Below are positions 6,439-8,127 of a stretch of DNA of 8,127 bases, piece after piece; the stretch's first letter is position 1, and the number at the start of each line of letters is the position of its first letter. The notes beneath the pieces were generated by a model. That model had not been told where the DNA came from. It worked only from the letters and a program-made list of their open reading frames with translations, and ran no database searches. Location of the stretch: the NCBI GenBank assembly GCA_028712575.1, contig JAQTPU010000032.1, positions 1-8,127 on the forward strand, read 5' to 3'. The stretch comes from Candidatus Iainarchaeum sp. Its GTDB lineage: Archaea; Iainarchaeota; Iainarchaeia; Iainarchaeales; GCA-2688035. A program made the position numbers and the translations under genes.

Positions 6439-7164
6439 ATGGCAAAAAAAGAGTCTGTTTCGGTTTTTTTTCCGGCATACAATGACAGTGCAACAATAGG
6501 AAAGCTTGCCGCTGATGCTGTCGCGCTTTTGAGGAAAGAGAAAAGGGATTTTGAAATTATCATTGTAAATGACGGCAGCAGGGATGACACGCCGAAAATA
6601 ATTGACGGGCTTGCAAAAAAATACCCCGAAGTGAAGGCAATCCACCATAAAAAAAACAGGGGTTATGGCGGGGCATTAAAAACAGGGTTTGAAAATGCGC
6701 GCAAGGACCTGATTTTTTACACTGACGGCGACGGCCAGTATGATGTGAAGGAATTGAAAATTCTTCTTGACAATCTCGGCGGATTTGACGGGGTCAACGG
6801 CTATAAAATAAAAAGAAACGATGCCGCATACAGGATTATTCTCGGCGACATTTACAGGAGATTTGTGAAGTTTTTTTTTGCATTGAAGCTAATGGACATT
6901 GACTGCGATTTCAGGCTTTTCAAAAGGAAAATTTTTGACAAGGTAAAGCTTGAATCAAACACAGGCGTAATCTGCGTTGAAATGGTCAAAAAAATCGAGG
7001 CAGGCGGCTATAAGATAAAGGAAGTTCCCGTGCATCATTATCCGAGAATTTCGGGAAACAGCCAGTTTTTCATTCCAAGAAGGCTTTTCCAGGTGTTCAA
7101 AAGCCTCTTCTGGCTCTGGGTGGAGCTTGTATTGAAACCCGCCTTTTCAGGCAAAAAGGCTTGA
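6439..7164 (+). CDS. Family 2 glycosyltransferase, polyprenyl-phosphate mannose/glucose synthase-like, 241 aa
   Basis: Resembles the DPM1/DPG group of GT2 enzymes, which move mannose or glucose from a nucleotide donor to a polyprenyl (dolichyl) phosphate. The donor site is SVFFPAYNDSATIGKL (8-23) and IIIVNDGSRDDTPKI (40-54). HKKNRGYGGALKTGF (70-84) precedes the metal-binding DGDGQYD motif (96-102, the DXDGQ form typical of this group). DIDCDFRLFKRKIFD (153-167), GVICVEMVKKIEAGGYKIKEVPVHHYPR (176-203) and SGNSQF follow. The C-terminal segment FQVFKSLFWLWVELVLK (217-233) is hydrophobic and may attach to the membrane, but there are no paired helices of the multi-pass type. A nucleotide-sugar to lipid-phosphate step is the best guess; a glycan-extending transferase of the same fold is the alternative. 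A TATA-like box upstream suggests it may also be transcribed on its own. Confidence 0.9.
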   Translation: MAKKESVSVFFPAYNDSATIGKLAADAVALLRKEKRDFEIIIVNDGSRDDTPKIIDGLAKKYPEVKAIHHKKNRGYGGALKTGFENARKDLIFYTDGDGQYDVKELKILLDNLGGFDGVNGYKIKRNDAAYRIILGDIYRRFVKFFFALKLMDIDCDFRLFKRKIFDKVKLESNTGVICVEMVKKIEAGGYKIKEVPVHHYPRISGNSQFFIPRRLFQVFKSLFWLWVELVLKPAFSGKKA

Positions 7165-7212
7165 ATTTAATAAGATTTATTGATTTAAATTTTTTGGAAA
7201 AGGTGGAAATTC
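7165..7212 (+). promoter_or_regulatory. AT-rich spacer with TATA-like sequence and an SD for a TTG start
   Basis: The spacer has ATTTAATAAG (7165-7174) and an A/T-rich stretch with TTTAAATTTTTT (7184-7195), either of which could act as a TATA box. AGGTGG at 7201-7206 lies 6 bases before TTG 7213 and is a good SD. The SD argues for a message with a leader, from the first box or from upstream read-through. Confidence 0.4.
7201..7206 (+). promoter_or_regulatory. Ribosome binding site for the TTG-start epimerase
   Basis: AGGTGG, 6 bases before TTG 7213. It decides the start of a gene that has no usable ATG near its N-terminus. Confidence 0.6.
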
Positions 7213-8127
7213 TTGAATTTTGAAAAGGCATTTGAAGGCAAAAAAACCCTTGTTACAGGCGGCTTGGGCTTTATCGGGAGCAATGTCGCAAGAAAGCTTG
7301 TAAGCCTTGGCGCAGAAGTTACAATAGTTGATGCCATGATTCCAAAGTACGGCGGAAACATGTTCAATATAAGCGGAATCGAGAAAAAAGTAAAATTAAA
7401 CATTGCTGATGTAAGGGACGAATCCACAATGAATGTCCTTGTCAGGGGCCAGGATTATTTGTTCAATATTGCAGGCCAGGTGAGCCATATTGACAGCATT
7501 ACAGACCCTTACACCGACCTTGAAATCAACTGCAAAAGCCAGTTGACTATTCTTGAAGCCTGCAAAAAAAACAACACGGGCGTAAAAATTGTTTATGCAG
7601 GCACAAGAAGCCAGTATGGAAAGGCCGATTATCTCCCTGTTGATGAAAAGCACCTTATTCATCCTACAGATGTCAACGGCATAAACAAGGCAAGCGGCGA
7701 GCGCTATCACATTGTGTATAATGACCTTTATGGGATAAGGGCCTGCTCTTTGAGGCTTACGAACACTTACGGGCCGAGGCAGATGATGAAGAACAGCAGC
7801 CAGGGCTTTATCGCCTGGTTCATAAGGCAGGCTGTTGACAATGAGACAATAAAAATTTTTGGGAACGGAAAACAGCTGCGTGACTTCAATTATGCGGATG
7901 ATGTTGTCGATGCATTCCTTATGGCTGCTGCATCTGAAAAGGCAAACGGCGAGATTTACAATATCGGGAGCGGAAAGCCGGTCAGTGTCAGGGGAATTGC
8001 GGAGCTTCTGATTGAAACAGCTGGCAAAGGAAAGCTTGAAATGGTTCCTTTTCCGGAAGACAAAAAGAAAATTGAAATCGGGGATTATTATGCCGATTAT
8101 TCAAAAATCAAAAAAGCGCTTGGCTGG
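7213..8127 (+). CDS. NAD-dependent epimerase/dehydratase (extended SDR) with Asn at the catalytic Tyr position; 3' end missing
   Basis: 305 codons are present, running off the right edge shortly before the expected end of the family. The frame begins at TTG 7213, preceded by AGGTGG with a 6-base spacer. There is no ATG before residue 42, which already lies past the NAD-binding loop, so the TTG start is nearly certain. The N-terminus is MNFEKAFEGKKTLVTGGLGF with the GXXGXXG motif at G16, G19 and G22, followed by VTIVDA. Thr131 (AGTRSQYG) stands at the catalytic Ser/Thr position and Lys159 is kept. The usual Tyr four residues before Lys is Asn155 (DVNGINK). Later segments are typical: LRLTNTYGPRQ (180-190), IFGNGKQLRDFNYADDVVDAF (215-235), YNIGSG (249-254) and GDYYADYSKIKKALGW (290-305). 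I recall an SDR subgroup with the same NGINK segment, so Asn is probably a subgroup trait, not a mutation. The substrate is unknown, probably a nucleotide sugar. Confidence 0.9.
   Translation, partial: MNFEKAFEGKKTLVTGGLGFIGSNVARKLVSLGAEVTIVDAMIPKYGGNMFNISGIEKKVKLNIADVRDESTMNVLVRGQDYLFNIAGQVSHIDSITDPYTDLEINCKSQLTILEACKKNNTGVKIVYAGTRSQYGKADYLPVDEKHLIHPTDVNGINKASGERYHIVYNDLYGIRACSLRLTNTYGPRQMMKNSSQGFIAWFIRQAVDNETIKIFGNGKQLRDFNYADDVVDAFLMAAASEKANGEIYNIGSGKPVSVRGIAELLIETAGKGKLEMVPFPEDKKKIEIGDYYADYSKIKKALGW

Noticed and set aside
1..8127. CRISPR array, tRNA/rRNA genes, transposon ends or long repeats
   Set aside because: No regularly spaced repeats, no tRNA-like cloverleaf segments, no transposase frame and no inverted terminal repeats were seen by eye; genes fill nearly the whole window.

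Overview
The window reads as part of a surface-glycan or glycosylation gene cluster, most likely from an archaeon. The archaeal reading rests on several signs. A/T-rich TATA-like boxes lie about 25-35 bases before the first genes of transcription units. Leaders there are very short or absent and lack a Shine-Dalgarno (SD) sequence, whereas some genes that follow closely behind others carry GGTG-type SDs. There are no recognisable bacterial -35/-10 pairs. Arginine is mostly AGG/AGA, lysine-rich proteins produce many poly-A runs, and the complete genes all stop at TAA or TGA. A DPANN-type or euryarchaeal source is plausible, but the sequence alone does not settle the lineage.

Layout. On the minus strand lie a GT4 glycosyltransferase (1274 to 132) and, 20 bases downstream, what looks like the start of another gene running off the left edge (111 to 1). 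A short divergent promoter region (1275-1333) separates them from plus-strand genes that fill the rest. These are a class I SAM methyltransferase (1334-2002), a radical SAM/SPASM protein (2097-3152), an NAD-dependent sugar epimerase/dehydratase (3176-4183), a 116-residue protein of unknown function (4194-4544), a GT2 glycosyltransferase with a C-terminal membrane helix (4558-5445), a second epimerase/dehydratase overlapping it by 4 bases (5442-6392), a polyprenyl-phosphate-glycosyltransferase-like GT2 (6439-7164), and a third epimerase/dehydratase cut by the right edge (7213 to beyond 8127, TTG start).

How the genes fit together (inference). The three extended SDR enzymes would make or interconvert nucleotide sugars. 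The DPM-like GT2 would load one sugar on a polyprenyl phosphate or otherwise act at the membrane. The GT4 and the other GT2 would add sugars to a lipid-linked glycan. The methyltransferase and radical SAM enzyme would modify a sugar or related small molecule. No flippase, polymerase or oligosaccharyltransferase is visible, so the end product (N-glycan, S-layer or archaellin glycan, or exopolysaccharide) is undetermined.

The points most worth a second look are the third SDR, where Asn replaces the catalytic Tyr; the radical SAM/SPASM enzyme of unknown substrate; the small unknown protein inside the operon; the GT4 lacking the first Glu of the EX7E motif; and a near-symmetric TATA element placed to serve both divergent genes. 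I found no mobile element, CRISPR array, RNA gene or long repeat, and no clear sign of a wholly new type of system.
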